DNA from: Vibrio sp. Of7-15
GTDB taxonomy: Bacteria > Pseudomonadota > Gammaproteobacteria > Enterobacterales > Vibrionaceae
Length of the DNA: 64,000 nt
Direction of reading: 5' to 3'
Assembly (NCBI RefSeq): GCF_022347565.1
Contig: NZ_JAKRGH010000011.1
Span: 91,149-155,148 of the forward strand
Made by a program: the position numbers and the translations under genes. How positions within the stretch are numbered: the first letter of the stretch is position 1; each line of letters starts with the position of its first letter. This document shows positions 26,370 through 34,918 of this stretch, one piece after another. The notes under the pieces are model-generated. The model was not told the origin of the DNA and did not search any database. It saw nothing but the letters and a program-made list of their open reading frames with translations.

Positions 26370-28199
26370 GTGAGATTCTTATTATTGAGTTTAGCACTCA
26401 TCATCACTCCCGCTTCGGCAATGAGAGTCGTTGGTTTCTATTCTGAATGGGCAGTTTATACACCTAACTACCACGTATCTGACATTCCGGCCAATAAACT
26501 CACCCATGTCGTTTATGACCACATTATTTTAACCGAAGATGGTCGTTTACAGGTTCATGATGATCATGCCGCGTTAGCCCTTGTTGATCATAACCACCGA
26601 CTTTCACACACTGGTAACCTCGCCCAGTTAGCCGAATTAAAACAAATGTATCCTCATTTATCGGTTTTATTTAGCATTGGCGGATGGAATAAATCATCCG
26701 CATTCAGTGACGCTCTTTCTGATCCTACACGCCGGCAAACTCTAGTTGAAAATATTAACCACTTCGTCGAAAAATACCGAGCTGACGGAGTAGTTATCGA
26801 TTGGCGATTTATTGGTCTAAAACGAAAAGATCATATGATCAGCCGCGATAACGACGCAGACAACTTATTAGCCTTACTCAAAGCGCTGCGCGAAAGTAAT
26901 CGTAACTTAGAAATCACCGTCACGTTCCCAATCTGGCAACAAGGGATCCAACGATTACCAGCTTTGGAGATATCTCATTATGTGGATTTTATTAACTTAT
27001 TAAGTATTGATATGAGCGGTTATTGGCAAAATAGCACGGCTCATGCTTCCCCTCTATTTTCTAAACAATCAGCATCTTCTTATGACTCTGTCAGTGTAAA
27101 TTCAGGAGTGCAAACCTTGCTCGAGATGGGGGTTCCTGCCAATAAAATTCTGCTCAATATTTCCGCCATGGGAACCAGTTGGGGCGGAGTAACCTCAAAA
27201 AACAGTGGCTTGTACCAACCTTCTCACTCCATACCTCTAGGCAGTTTTGATCGTGCGGATCAGCCAACGACGGGGTTATTAGCCGGAAAAGACATTCTTT
27301 CTAAGCTATATCAAAACAACTATCAAATGAACTGGGACGAGAAAGCTCAAGCCAGTTATCTTTATAGCCCAACGGAACAAGCTGGGCACTTTATTAGCTT
27401 TGAAAGTCATCGCTCCTTAATATCAAAAATGAACTATATTCAGCAGCATAATTTGGCCGGAATTGGCGTTCAGTACCTATACGCTGATGAGTTTTTGATC
27501 GATGAAATTGAACACTTTTTATCAGCGCCCTCAAAACCTTGGATATCGAACAACCAAACCTATTACATGGCCCTGTTTGCTCTTTTTTGCCTGATTAGCT
27601 TCTGTCTACTGTGGCGAAAAAAACGACTTAGCAATAGAAACAACATCCATAACCAAGTTCAATCTGAGCTAGTGGATAAACAATCTGAGCAACTAAAACA
27701 ATTGATGGATCAAGTCGCTCACCTATCGAACCAGCAATCAAATTTGGATGATCTCATTCAACAGTACAAAAATGATCGCTTTCTGTCAGATTTACTCATA
27801 CCTGAACAACAAAGCTCTGAGCAAATTCAACACCTTATACAAACACTAAAACAGCAGTTTAGCGATCTCATTGCCAGCCCAGCTTTACTGGCTGAACTTC
27901 ACAAAATATCCAGTCAACGATCCAAACTCAATTACATTAAAGGTGAACGAGGATATTCCGGTTTATACTGCACCCAAAACAAAGAGCCAGAGTACATTTA
28001 TAGCCGATTACGACAAATCCTGTTTTATTATGATTTCTTACTACAAGTTCACCGTAGCTACCTCGTTAATAAAGAAAAAATCGAATACCTTTACCAAGAT
28101 CATAAAGGAAAGTATTTTATTAAGCTCCAAGGAAATATAGAGATCCCCGTCGGTGGTCGCTACCTCGCTGATTTAAAAGAATATCAAAAGGCAGCATAA
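26370..28199 (+). CDS. Membrane-bound regulator: inactive GH18 chitinase-like sensor + LytTR DNA-binding domain
   Basis: A 609-residue protein with an unusual architecture. A signal/anchor MRFLLLSLALIITPASA (GTG start) precedes an exported GH18 fold (about 18-385; FSIGGW strand at 101-106). The GH18 catalytic motif DGxDxDWE is altered to DGVVIDWR at 139-146: the catalytic glutamate is arginine and an aspartate is valine. The C-terminal catalytic tryptophan region is also changed (GVQYLYADE), so it should bind but not cleave. A transmembrane helix (about 398-415, followed by RKKR) leads to a coiled coil (about 427-515) and a LytTR domain (about 520-603) with LLQVHRSYLVNKEKIEYL and IEIPVGGRYLADLKEY. 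I infer a one-component chitin-oligosaccharide sensor that binds DNA from the membrane. Its neighbour is an active chitinase gene, the likely target. Confidence 0.88.
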   Translation: MRFLLLSLALIITPASAMRVVGFYSEWAVYTPNYHVSDIPANKLTHVVYDHIILTEDGRLQVHDDHAALALVDHNHRLSHTGNLAQLAELKQMYPHLSVLFSIGGWNKSSAFSDALSDPTRRQTLVENINHFVEKYRADGVVIDWRFIGLKRKDHMISRDNDADNLLALLKALRESNRNLEITVTFPIWQQGIQRLPALEISHYVDFINLLSIDMSGYWQNSTAHASPLFSKQSASSYDSVSVNSGVQTLLEMGVPANKILLNISAMGTSWGGVTSKNSGLYQPSHSIPLGSFDRADQPTTGLLAGKDILSKLYQNNYQMNWDEKAQASYLYSPTEQAGHFISFESHRSLISKMNYIQQHNLAGIGVQYLYADEFLIDEIEHFLSAPSKPWISNNQTYYMALFALFCLISFCLLWRKKRLSNRNNIHNQVQSELVDKQSEQLKQLMDQVAHLSNQQSNLDDLIQQYKNDRFLSDLLIPEQQSSEQIQHLIQTLKQQFSDLIASPALLAELHKISSQRSKLNYIKGERGYSGLYCTQNKEPEYIYSRLRQILFYYDFLLQVHRSYLVNKEKIEYLYQDHKGKYFIKLQGNIEIPVGGRYLADLKEYQKAA

Positions 28200-28205
28200 C
28201 CACTC

Positions 28206-28270
28206 GCCTCGTGCTTAGCGATATTCATAAGGGTACATGACACGTATAAGTACGACACTAAACACGAGGC
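28206..28270. repeat. Large inverted repeat between sensor and chitinase genes
   Basis: GCCTCGTGCTTAG (28206-28218) and CTAAACACGAGGC (28258-28270) are complementary at 12 of 13 positions, with a G-T pair in RNA at the thirteenth. They enclose 39 bases that contain a smaller GTAC...GTAC repeat. It lies exactly in the gap between two convergent genes, so a bidirectional terminator or 3' RNA stabiliser is the simplest reading. Confidence 0.6.
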
Positions 28271-28275
28271 AAGGC

Positions 28276-29838
28276 TCACCGTTTTGACTCTGCCTTTAAG
28301 CTTTCTGCCATCACAGGTAGGATTGAATCTTGATGTAAATCATCAAACGTCATTTCCCAAGCAAATGCACCTCCCAGCCCCTGCTCTTTAGCCCATTCTA
28401 GTTTCTCTTTTACAGTACGAATATCATCAAATTGAATGAAATGGCCATCTTTCTTAGTCGGGTGATATAAATACGAGTTTTTAGATATATCATCCCAGCC
28501 TAGATAGTACCCTTCGTTTTTGTGGAGGGTAAGCGCATCACGATAAGAGATCACAGAATCGGCCTGAATAGTATTGTTGTGTTGCGCTAAGCCATTATTA
28601 AGATCAGGCACGTTACGCCAGCTAGAACCAAATAAAGGGATACCTAAATTAAGTTTATGACGTGGGACGCCAGCATTAACGTATTGCTCAATGCTCCACT
28701 GAACCGACAGTTGTGTGGCAAGTGGCTCTTCTATTCCCACTTGGTAATTGGGTAGCAAAGGGGCATTATGGAAAGTAAATGGGAACCAAGTACCATGATA
28801 CAAATAGGTCATGATATTGACTTGATCAACATATTGATGAAATTGCGCTAAATCGATGTATTCCATCTGGTAAGCGGCAATAGGTAAATCCGCTGAAAGG
28901 GTATAATACTCGCCATCTTGAAGCCCCTTTTCATCCAGCTGGTAACGTAATTCTTTCAAAAGTGCGGTAAAGCCAAGCTGATCGTCTTTACTGCTTGGAA
29001 ACTCCCAATCAATATCCACGCCATTAAAACCATATTGATCGATGAACGAAAGAATGGATTTCGCGAACGCTTGACGGTGAGCATGAGTCGACGCAGCTAA
29101 AGAAAAGTTGATACCTGCATGATCCACTTCGGCAACCGAAATCACCAAGCTCATATCAGGGTTATTTTCCTTTAACTTTTGATACTGATTTAAATGGCCA
29201 GTAAGCGGCGAGGATTCATAAACATAGCCTAAGTCAGCATACACATCGCCCACTTCAGCTAGGCCCTTCTGATTGACTATCGCAAAAGCATGAATGATCT
29301 GATTAACATCATTAACTGGAATGTCATCCATATCATAGGCCGCCTCGCCATCTCTGTATATGGCCCAACTGGTAAAAAAGCCACCAGCGCGCCTTTCTGC
29401 ACAAGGTTGACCATTGACTAACAAATTAAATGGCTTGTCCATATTCATCGAGCTGATCTCTACTCCTACCGTCATGGTTTCCCCGGGCATAAGATCACGA
29501 TTCCACGCTTGGCTTAACACATTAAATCGATTGCCATTTTCGAATTTTTGAATAGTGTTTAGAGTCGCATTCCATACCTGATCCAGTTCAAAATTACCTT
29601 CAAACGACACATCAATCTTGTGAATAGGCTTGGAGTCTAAGTTTGTTAGTGCAATCTCTCCCGTATACCCCCCATTCCACTCAGTGTTCACTTTAAAATC
29701 TAACTGACATTGGCGGTATTCACTGTTATCTAAATGGCCTAACGAAGGTACTTGTGCCTGACTCATACTGGCAAAACCTAAACCTATCGCGCTGACGATG
29801 AGTTTTTTTTTCACTAATGAAGACATAAACATTGTCAT
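28276..29838 (-). CDS. Secreted GH18 chitinase with CBM2-like module
   Basis: An extracellular endochitinase-type enzyme of 520 residues. The signal peptide (MTMFMSSLVKKKLIVSAIG...SQA) is followed by a CBM2-like carbohydrate-binding module (about 40-146, with terminal cysteines C44 and C146 and conserved tryptophans). The GH18 barrel has GFNGVDIDWEFPSS, in which E279 is the catalytic acid; the first aspartate of the motif is asparagine. NIMTYLYHG and the final AFAWEMTFDD supply the remaining substrate-binding residues. The start at 29838 is chosen because it has an AGGA ribosome-binding site and gives a normal signal peptide; an upstream ATG at 29904 would add 22 residues before it. It is convergent with the GH18-LytTR regulator gene, and its leader contains a long inverted repeat over the ribosome-binding site. 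Confidence 0.9.
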   Translation of the reverse strand: MTMFMSSLVKKKLIVSAIGLGFASMSQAQVPSLGHLDNSEYRQCQLDFKVNTEWNGGYTGEIALTNLDSKPIHKIDVSFEGNFELDQVWNATLNTIQKFENGNRFNVLSQAWNRDLMPGETMTVGVEISSMNMDKPFNLLVNGQPCAERRAGGFFTSWAIYRDGEAAYDMDDIPVNDVNQIIHAFAIVNQKGLAEVGDVYADLGYVYESSPLTGHLNQYQKLKENNPDMSLVISVAEVDHAGINFSLAASTHAHRQAFAKSILSFIDQYGFNGVDIDWEFPSSKDDQLGFTALLKELRYQLDEKGLQDGEYYTLSADLPIAAYQMEYIDLAQFHQYVDQVNIMTYLYHGTWFPFTFHNAPLLPNYQVGIEEPLATQLSVQWSIEQYVNAGVPRHKLNLGIPLFGSSWRNVPDLNNGLAQHNNTIQADSVISYRDALTLHKNEGYYLGWDDISKNSYLYHPTKKDGHFIQFDDIRTVKEKLEWAKEQGLGGAFAWEMTFDDLHQDSILPVMAESLKAESKR

Positions 29839-29915
29839 AAGTAGTCCTATGTTTGTTGATTGATTTTTATCCGCAAGGTGATGCCGACAAAAATAAACTG
29901 ACATAGGACTTCTTA
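29838..29915 (-). promoter_or_regulatory. Inverted repeat sequestering the chitinase ribosome-binding site
   Basis: On the chitinase mRNA strand, TAAGAAGTCCTATGT (29915-29901) is complementary to ACATAGGACTACTTA (29852-29838) at 14 of 15 positions, with 48 bases between. The 3' arm contains the AGGA ribosome-binding site and reaches the first base of the start codon. If transcription starts upstream of 29915, the hairpin would block translation initiation until opened by a ligand, protein, ribosome or temperature. It could instead be a DNA operator. Confidence 0.55.
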
Positions 29916-30287
29916 ATTAAATAGCCCAAGGAGTGAGTGGCCTCACTAAAAATGACTCTATTCCCATAAATAAAGGCTTGGAGCACACAAAGTATTTATG
30001 ATGTTTTCATCAATTTCGGTATAAATTGGTAGAGCCACTGATGAAAAACAATAGATTAAGGCATTGATTTAATGAAAATAATTAATCATTTCGTGAAAAT
30101 TCCGTTTAAAACGTCAAAAATGGAGCCTATATTAAAATTTCCCTTACCCAGTCCACAGCAGCTACTTTCCATCCCACAATTAAACAGAGAGCGTTTAAAA
30201 AATTAAAATGCTTTCACTATATTGTAATAAGAAGTACAGCTTCGAAGAGGAGCAAGAAAAATTACCCAAAAAAAGAAAGGCTATCGC
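29916..30287. other. Upstream region of the chitinase gene
   Basis: About 370 AT-rich bases that must include the chitinase promoter and, on the left of the next gene, its transcription end. T-rich stretches on the minus strand near 30265-30285 may help termination of the solute-binding-protein gene. I see no open frame and no convincing LytTR repeat pair by eye. Confidence 0.4.
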
Positions 30288-31046
30288 TTAAAATCCATGC
30301 TTAGACAAAATGGCTTCAATGGTCCCATCTGTTTCCATGCTTTTAAAACTATGATTAAAATCACTAAGCGCATTCTCATGGTATTGCGACTGATGAGAAA
30401 TTAAAATATACAGCTTTTGCGAAATCAAAGGGATCTCTGACATTTGTACACGACTTTGTTCTGAGAAATGATTTTCTTCCAAGATCATGTTAATGACCTT
30501 TTTCGAACCTACCAGAATATCAATACGTCCTTTAAGCAAAAGTAAAACATTAGACTCCACATTATAGTTTCCAATTTTATTCAGATAATTTGCACGCTCA
30601 AACTCATCGCCATAATTGTAGCCTTTCACAACCCCTATTTTATAGTTCACCAGGTCTTGTAACTCTCGGTACTGAATTTCGCGATCTTTAAGCCAAAAAA
30701 AATGCAGTTGATCTTCCGTAATTGGTAAAGAATAATGAAAATACTCTTCTCTCTGGTGAGTATGATAAGCACCTAATATCCCATCATAAATGCCTTTTTG
30801 GGCTAACGTCATTGCTCTTTCCCAAGGGACAAATTTAATTTGACAGTCGTATCCAGCACGGTGGAAAGCTTCTTTGGTTATTTCAGCCAAAAAGCCTTGT
30901 TGTTTAAGGTGACGACTGTAGTAAGGGGCCCACTCATCCGTAGCAAGAACAATGGTTTTTTCTTTTGAAGCAGCAGGGATTGAAAACAAGAATGAAAAAA
31001 GTTGAAAAGAAAAGACACTAAGAATCCAGAACCGCTTCGTACTCAT
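30288..31046 (-). CDS. Periplasmic solute-binding protein, SBP_bac_3 type
   Basis: A 252-residue exported protein with a signal peptide ending at PAAS. KTIVLATDEWAPYYSRHLKQQGFLAEITKEAFHRAGYDCQIKFVPWERAM and the following GIYDGILGAYHT give the family-3 solute-binding fold, as in amino-acid-binding proteins. No permease or ATPase gene is adjacent, so it belongs to the many stand-alone members that may serve signalling or scavenging roles. An AGGTAGG ribosome-binding site precedes the ATG. The ligand is unknown. It is the gene downstream of the lipase-like candidate effector, but nothing marks it as an immunity protein. Confidence 0.8.
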   Translation of the reverse strand: MSTKRFWILSVFSFQLFSFLFSIPAASKEKTIVLATDEWAPYYSRHLKQQGFLAEITKEAFHRAGYDCQIKFVPWERAMTLAQKGIYDGILGAYHTHQREEYFHYSLPITEDQLHFFWLKDREIQYRELQDLVNYKIGVVKGYNYGDEFERANYLNKIGNYNVESNVLLLLKGRIDILVGSKKVINMILEENHFSEQSRVQMSEIPLISQKLYILISHQSQYHENALSDFNHSFKSMETDGTIEAILSKHGF

Positions 31047-31174
31047 ATGGCCTACCTCGAAATACTCTTATGTATTCAAAATAGCGCAATAATAAGGTAA
31101 CGACTAGGTGCATAAGCCACCAGTTTACACACCCGCTGGTGGCTCCATCTAAAATTAATCAATAAAACGTGTAA

Positions 31175-32383
31175 TCACACAAAATTAACCAACGCGCCAG
31201 AGATGCCTTTCGTAGCAAATATATTATTACCTAAAACATCACTGTGATGGCGGTTAATCGCCGTTCCGTAATCATTGTTGATCCCCGGAAAGTTAAAACG
31301 ATAAGTCGGTATCCCCATCCAAGACTCGCGTTTTTGGCCAATACGATCTTTACTACTCCACAAAATTCGATTTTTCATGGTGTAAGTTATACCATGCTGA
31401 GCTTCGTAATATTCGTGGTTAGTTTGAATTTGTTGATAACGTTCGAGAATACTTTCTTTCGACAAGTTAAGCATTGTGCTTTGTTTTAGCCGACTCCCCC
31501 AACCCGTTAATACTTTTTCCATAAAATCACGAGTAATAATACCTGGGCCAGTAAGTAGCTCATTGCCTTTTTTCCCACCGCTTGTATGAGCGTTACCAAC
31601 AAGAGTGCCATGTCGTCCCGGCATGAAAGTGGTGTAATATTTAGTGGCTTTGTTTAATCTTGGCATACGAGCTTTGAATGCTAACGAACGCTCATCTTCG
31701 GCAAAGACACACACTATCTGTTTGACATTAGCACCTAAAGTTTTGTAATCGGTAAACGCATTCATTCCTCCTGGTACCGGATCACAAGCAAAAATATTGA
31801 CTGGGATGTGTTTTAATTTTGGATCTTTTCGCATTCTGTTGGCCAGTTCAAAACAACTCACTCCCCCTCGACTCCATCCCACCATATTAACTTGGGTAAT
31901 TGGGTTAGTAACACGCTCAGCAGCAATATTGGCGCGTTGTAACATCAGAGCGTGTCTGAGATCTTTTGCTAGCGCTTTGGCTTCATCCTGCCATTTTAAA
32001 AAAGCATCCGTTTTGCTAAAGTGCCAGAACCTTGCTTTTTCTTGTGGTCTTGAGGCGCTGAGCATGTCTTCTGCTCGGCTTTGATAATCGCCTTTGTCCA
32101 TCCTATCACCACGCAAAACGCTCATGATATGGTTCATGTTACTGTCAATTCCTCGCCCTCCAAGAGTTCCCAACAGCGATCCATAAACATCGTCTTTTGA
32201 ATGCTTCATCCATTCACTTCGATTGCCGCTTCCCACCCCATCAACTAACGCAAAATCCAGTAAATCCTGCCCTATCGCATTCTTGGCTAGCGTTGATATC
32301 AGCTCGCCATTAATGTAATTAGAGTGACTATGATCTTCAGAATGAGATCCCGTCCCACAAAAAAACACAGTAAAAATAGACAT
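31175..32383 (-). CDS. Candidate T6SS lipase effector (GxSxG, DUF2235/Tle1-like)
   Basis: A 402-residue soluble protein without a signal peptide. FFCGTGSHSE near the N-terminus resembles the FxDGT start of DUF2235 hydrolases. The nucleophile elbow is GWSRGG (serine near 171), and FACDPVPGG and GRHGTLVG could supply the aspartate and histidine of a catalytic triad. This pattern matches T6SS phospholipase effectors of the Tle1 type, whose family motif is also GxSxG. It lies next to the first T6SS operon on the same strand, 400 bases beyond tssL but separated by a terminator. The start at 32383 has a GGAG ribosome-binding site. No clear immunity gene is adjacent. A non-secreted hydrolase remains possible. 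Confidence 0.6.
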   Translation of the reverse strand: MSIFTVFFCGTGSHSEDHSHSNYINGELISTLAKNAIGQDLLDFALVDGVGSGNRSEWMKHSKDDVYGSLLGTLGGRGIDSNMNHIMSVLRGDRMDKGDYQSRAEDMLSASRPQEKARFWHFSKTDAFLKWQDEAKALAKDLRHALMLQRANIAAERVTNPITQVNMVGWSRGGVSCFELANRMRKDPKLKHIPVNIFACDPVPGGMNAFTDYKTLGANVKQIVCVFAEDERSLAFKARMPRLNKATKYYTTFMPGRHGTLVGNAHTSGGKKGNELLTGPGIITRDFMEKVLTGWGSRLKQSTMLNLSKESILERYQQIQTNHEYYEAQHGITYTMKNRILWSSKDRIGQKRESWMGIPTYRFNFPGINNDYGTAINRHHSDVLGNNIFATKGISGALVNFV

Positions 32384-32643
32384 CCGTATCTCCATATTAT
32401 CGTGTAAAAAATGACCCTAAGCCTATTAATATTATGTATAGATAGATTAAAGGCAAAAAATCAACCGATAACATTAGAGATAAAACGGACAAGACAAATA
32501 CTGCGTAGTGCCACCGATAAAAATGACACTGTAACGAACTAAAGACGAAAAAATATGAAATGTATCAACAAGCTTAAAACTCTTTATTTAGCGGGCTAAA
32601 CATCAAGATTTTTTCATTAGACTAATGGGAAATGGAGCCTGTG

Positions 32644-32745
32644 ATGACACCTAAGAAATATGAGACAGATAGATTGATAAAGAAACTTGCTAAAGTATGT
32701 TGTCTGCGACAACACTTTATACATATTGAAAAGATTAAAAAATAA
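32644..32745 (+). CDS. Possible small basic peptide (33 residues)
   Basis: An ATG with a GGAG-like ribosome-binding site opens a 33-codon frame rich in lysine with a CC pair. It lies in the gap between the candidate lipase effector and tssL, on the opposite strand. It resembles nothing I know and could be chance. Confidence 0.2.
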   Translation: MTPKKYETDRLIKKLAKVCCLRQHFIHIEKIKK

Positions 32746-32746
32746 A

Positions 32747-32779
32747 TGCATAACAAGTGGAAATAAAACTCGTTATGCA
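32747..32779 (-). terminator. Terminator of the tssL operon
   Basis: An 11-base inverted repeat with one mismatch (TGCATAACAAG / CTCGTTATGCA) lies just downstream of the tssL stop. On the minus strand it is followed by TTTATTTTTT, a good rho-independent terminator. Confidence 0.7.
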
Positions 32780-32793
32780 CTCAATCAAAAAGA

Positions 32794-33585
32794 CTATTGG
32801 TAAAGAGATAATAACTGGCTGAACCGGATATCTATCGTAAAATACGTTGCCGTATACATTGCCGCAACCAAAACGGTAGCAACACCAATAATTAATTTAG
32901 GAGACACCACTCTTTTTAGCGGTTTAGTGACATATTTTGCTTTAAGGTTAATTAGCTGAATATTTTCTTGTTCTGCTAAGCGATCGTCACGAATCAAACG
33001 ATAAATCGTGTTCGCAATTTCAGCCACTTTCTCATCCCCGCGTTCAGCACGGCCATACTTACCCTTAAAACCTAATTGTAGTAATAAGTACAGAAATTCA
33101 ATGACATGCCTGTATCGTTTGGGATCTTGCTTAAGGCGTTCTAGGATCACGTAGACTTTATCACCACCTGACGTTTCATTGTGAAACTCAGACAATAAAC
33201 TCTGCTGACTCCAGTTGCTGTTTGCTCCCCACTCCTGACGACAAACAGCTTCATCAATAGCAGCACAAATACAGTAACGGATCACCAATACCGTCGCTCT
33301 ATCGACTTCCATTTCATTAAGTTTGCGCTCGCCCTTTCTGATCTCGCGCTCCATTTGTTCCCGTAATGGCATAGGATCATCTAGCCAAGGAATGGAAGAC
33401 ATACAAGAAAGACTAGCAATTAGCCATGAAAACTGATCGACAAGAGGGTTAACACCAATCGATTCGATTTCAAGATGACTAAGGGCCAGATTTCGAGAGA
33501 GATCCGGAGCGGGCATAACCTCCATCGGCTTGCCCGGCTCAGGCTGAAATAAGACAATCGTTACATCATCATCTACTTGACTCAT
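32794..33585 (-). CDS. tssL: T6SS membrane protein TssL (DotU/IcmH)
   Basis: An inner-membrane subunit of the T6SS trans-envelope complex, 263 residues. The cytoplasmic DotU domain contains LSHLEIESIGVNPLVDQFSWLIASLSCM, YCICAAIDEAVC and LYLLLQLGFKGKYG, all typical. A single C-terminal helix (KLIIGVATVLVAAMYTATYF) anchors it; there is no peptidoglycan-binding extension. The start at 33585 is chosen for the 4-base ATGA overlap with tssK. It is the last gene of the minus-strand unit barrel-tagH-tssJ-tssK-tssL. Confidence 0.93.
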   Translation of the reverse strand: MSQVDDDVTIVLFQPEPGKPMEVMPAPDLSRNLALSHLEIESIGVNPLVDQFSWLIASLSCMSSIPWLDDPMPLREQMEREIRKGERKLNEMEVDRATVLVIRYCICAAIDEAVCRQEWGANSNWSQQSLLSEFHNETSGGDKVYVILERLKQDPKRYRHVIEFLYLLLQLGFKGKYGRAERGDEKVAEIANTIYRLIRDDRLAEQENIQLINLKAKYVTKPLKRVVSPKLIIGVATVLVAAMYTATYFTIDIRFSQLLSLYQ

Positions 33586-34907
33586 AAGCGAACAGCCCAT
33601 AATTGCAATGATAAGTTAGCAAAATCACCAGCAACATGGACGGCAATGGCTGCCGAGTTTTTCAGAGCCTGCCACTCCTCGCTGGCTTTATCCAGCTCAA
33701 AGTAGGTATAACCAGCATGGTAAGGCAACTGGCGTGGCACAACAGGCATTGGAGTAAAGCTGATGCCTGGTAGCTGAAGGTTAATTAACTCACGAATATT
33801 ATCAACAGAACCAATTTTAGTTTGAGACACAAAACGGGTATGAAGAATATCCAAAGATACATCAGCTTTAACAGCTAAGATAAAGGTTGTATTATCCACG
33901 AGCTTACTGTCTGGAATGGCAGCAATTCGGATTCCGTAATTTTGCTCTTTCAGAACCAGCGGAATGGCTCTTTGTTCCGACATAACGCTCAGCGTTGACT
34001 TAACTTCATGTAACATACCAGACATGCATTCAGTGAGATCCGCATGATTGTACTTTACAAAATCGCGAGGTCGACGACTTGCGGAACATAGCGTAGCGAG
34101 CTCACCTTCCGCCTGCAACAAAAATTGGTAGAAGGTTTCCGGGTGAACCCCTTCCGTTGTTGAAAAATGCCAGCATAAAGGTTCAAGTCTATTTAAAGCT
34201 TGCAATAACATGAAGTCGGCAACAGAAGAGACGCCTTGTTGGTCAACAACACCAAGACGCTGTACGATGGATTCCGCTCTGTGTCGTAACATAGACGCAA
34301 ACTCAGTTGTGAATTTACTCAACACATCCGAGGCACGAATATCGATACACGTTGGAATAAACGTTTCATCAAGCATGACCGTACCGTCTGGCTTTACTTC
34401 TTCTATTTTTAAAATAGGGATAGAAGCATAAGAACTTTTATCTTCGTGCTCATACATTAAACGGAAGTTCAGCTTACCAACACTGATGCTTGTGGTGTCT
34501 TCACTGTCATAGCTTGAATCTGCTACTTCATGTAGGCATGGGGTATAACGAGCCCCCGATGAACTACCACCAAATAACTCCGCACGTTCAGACGGTAATG
34601 GGCAACATAAGTAAACCACTTTACCAACAATTGAAGAGTCAACATCACGTACATCAGGCACATCAGCAGTAAGAGGTAGCTCAAAAGAAGTACGATCGTG
34701 CAAAATACCTTCGGCATGAGTAATACCGATTTTGCCGAGTGACAGTAACTCTCGGTTAATTTCGATTTTCTTCACTCCCCAATACAGAGGTGAAGTAAAA
34801 GCATTCAATAAACCAGCATGTTTACTATGAAAACGATCGAGCTGTTGAAAGTGCTGGGGCTTCATGAACATCCCATCTTGCCAGACAACAGGGTTAAACA
34901 AAGACAT
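33582..34907 (-). CDS. tssK: T6SS baseplate protein TssK
   Basis: A 441-residue baseplate subunit that links the baseplate to the membrane complex. The conserved N-terminus VVWQDGMFMKPQHFQQLDRF and the C-terminal PGISFTPMPVVPRQLPYHAGYTYFELD are the family hallmarks. An AAGGGA ribosome-binding site precedes the ATG. The stop overlaps the tssL start. It lies 11 bases after tssJ. Confidence 0.95.
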   Translation of the reverse strand: MSLFNPVVWQDGMFMKPQHFQQLDRFHSKHAGLLNAFTSPLYWGVKKIEINRELLSLGKIGITHAEGILHDRTSFELPLTADVPDVRDVDSSIVGKVVYLCCPLPSERAELFGGSSSGARYTPCLHEVADSSYDSEDTTSISVGKLNFRLMYEHEDKSSYASIPILKIEEVKPDGTVMLDETFIPTCIDIRASDVLSKFTTEFASMLRHRAESIVQRLGVVDQQGVSSVADFMLLQALNRLEPLCWHFSTTEGVHPETFYQFLLQAEGELATLCSASRRPRDFVKYNHADLTECMSGMLHEVKSTLSVMSEQRAIPLVLKEQNYGIRIAAIPDSKLVDNTTFILAVKADVSLDILHTRFVSQTKIGSVDNIRELINLQLPGISFTPMPVVPRQLPYHAGYTYFELDKASEEWQALKNSAAIAVHVAGDFANLSLQLWAVRL

Positions 34908-34918
34908 ACACTTTTCCC

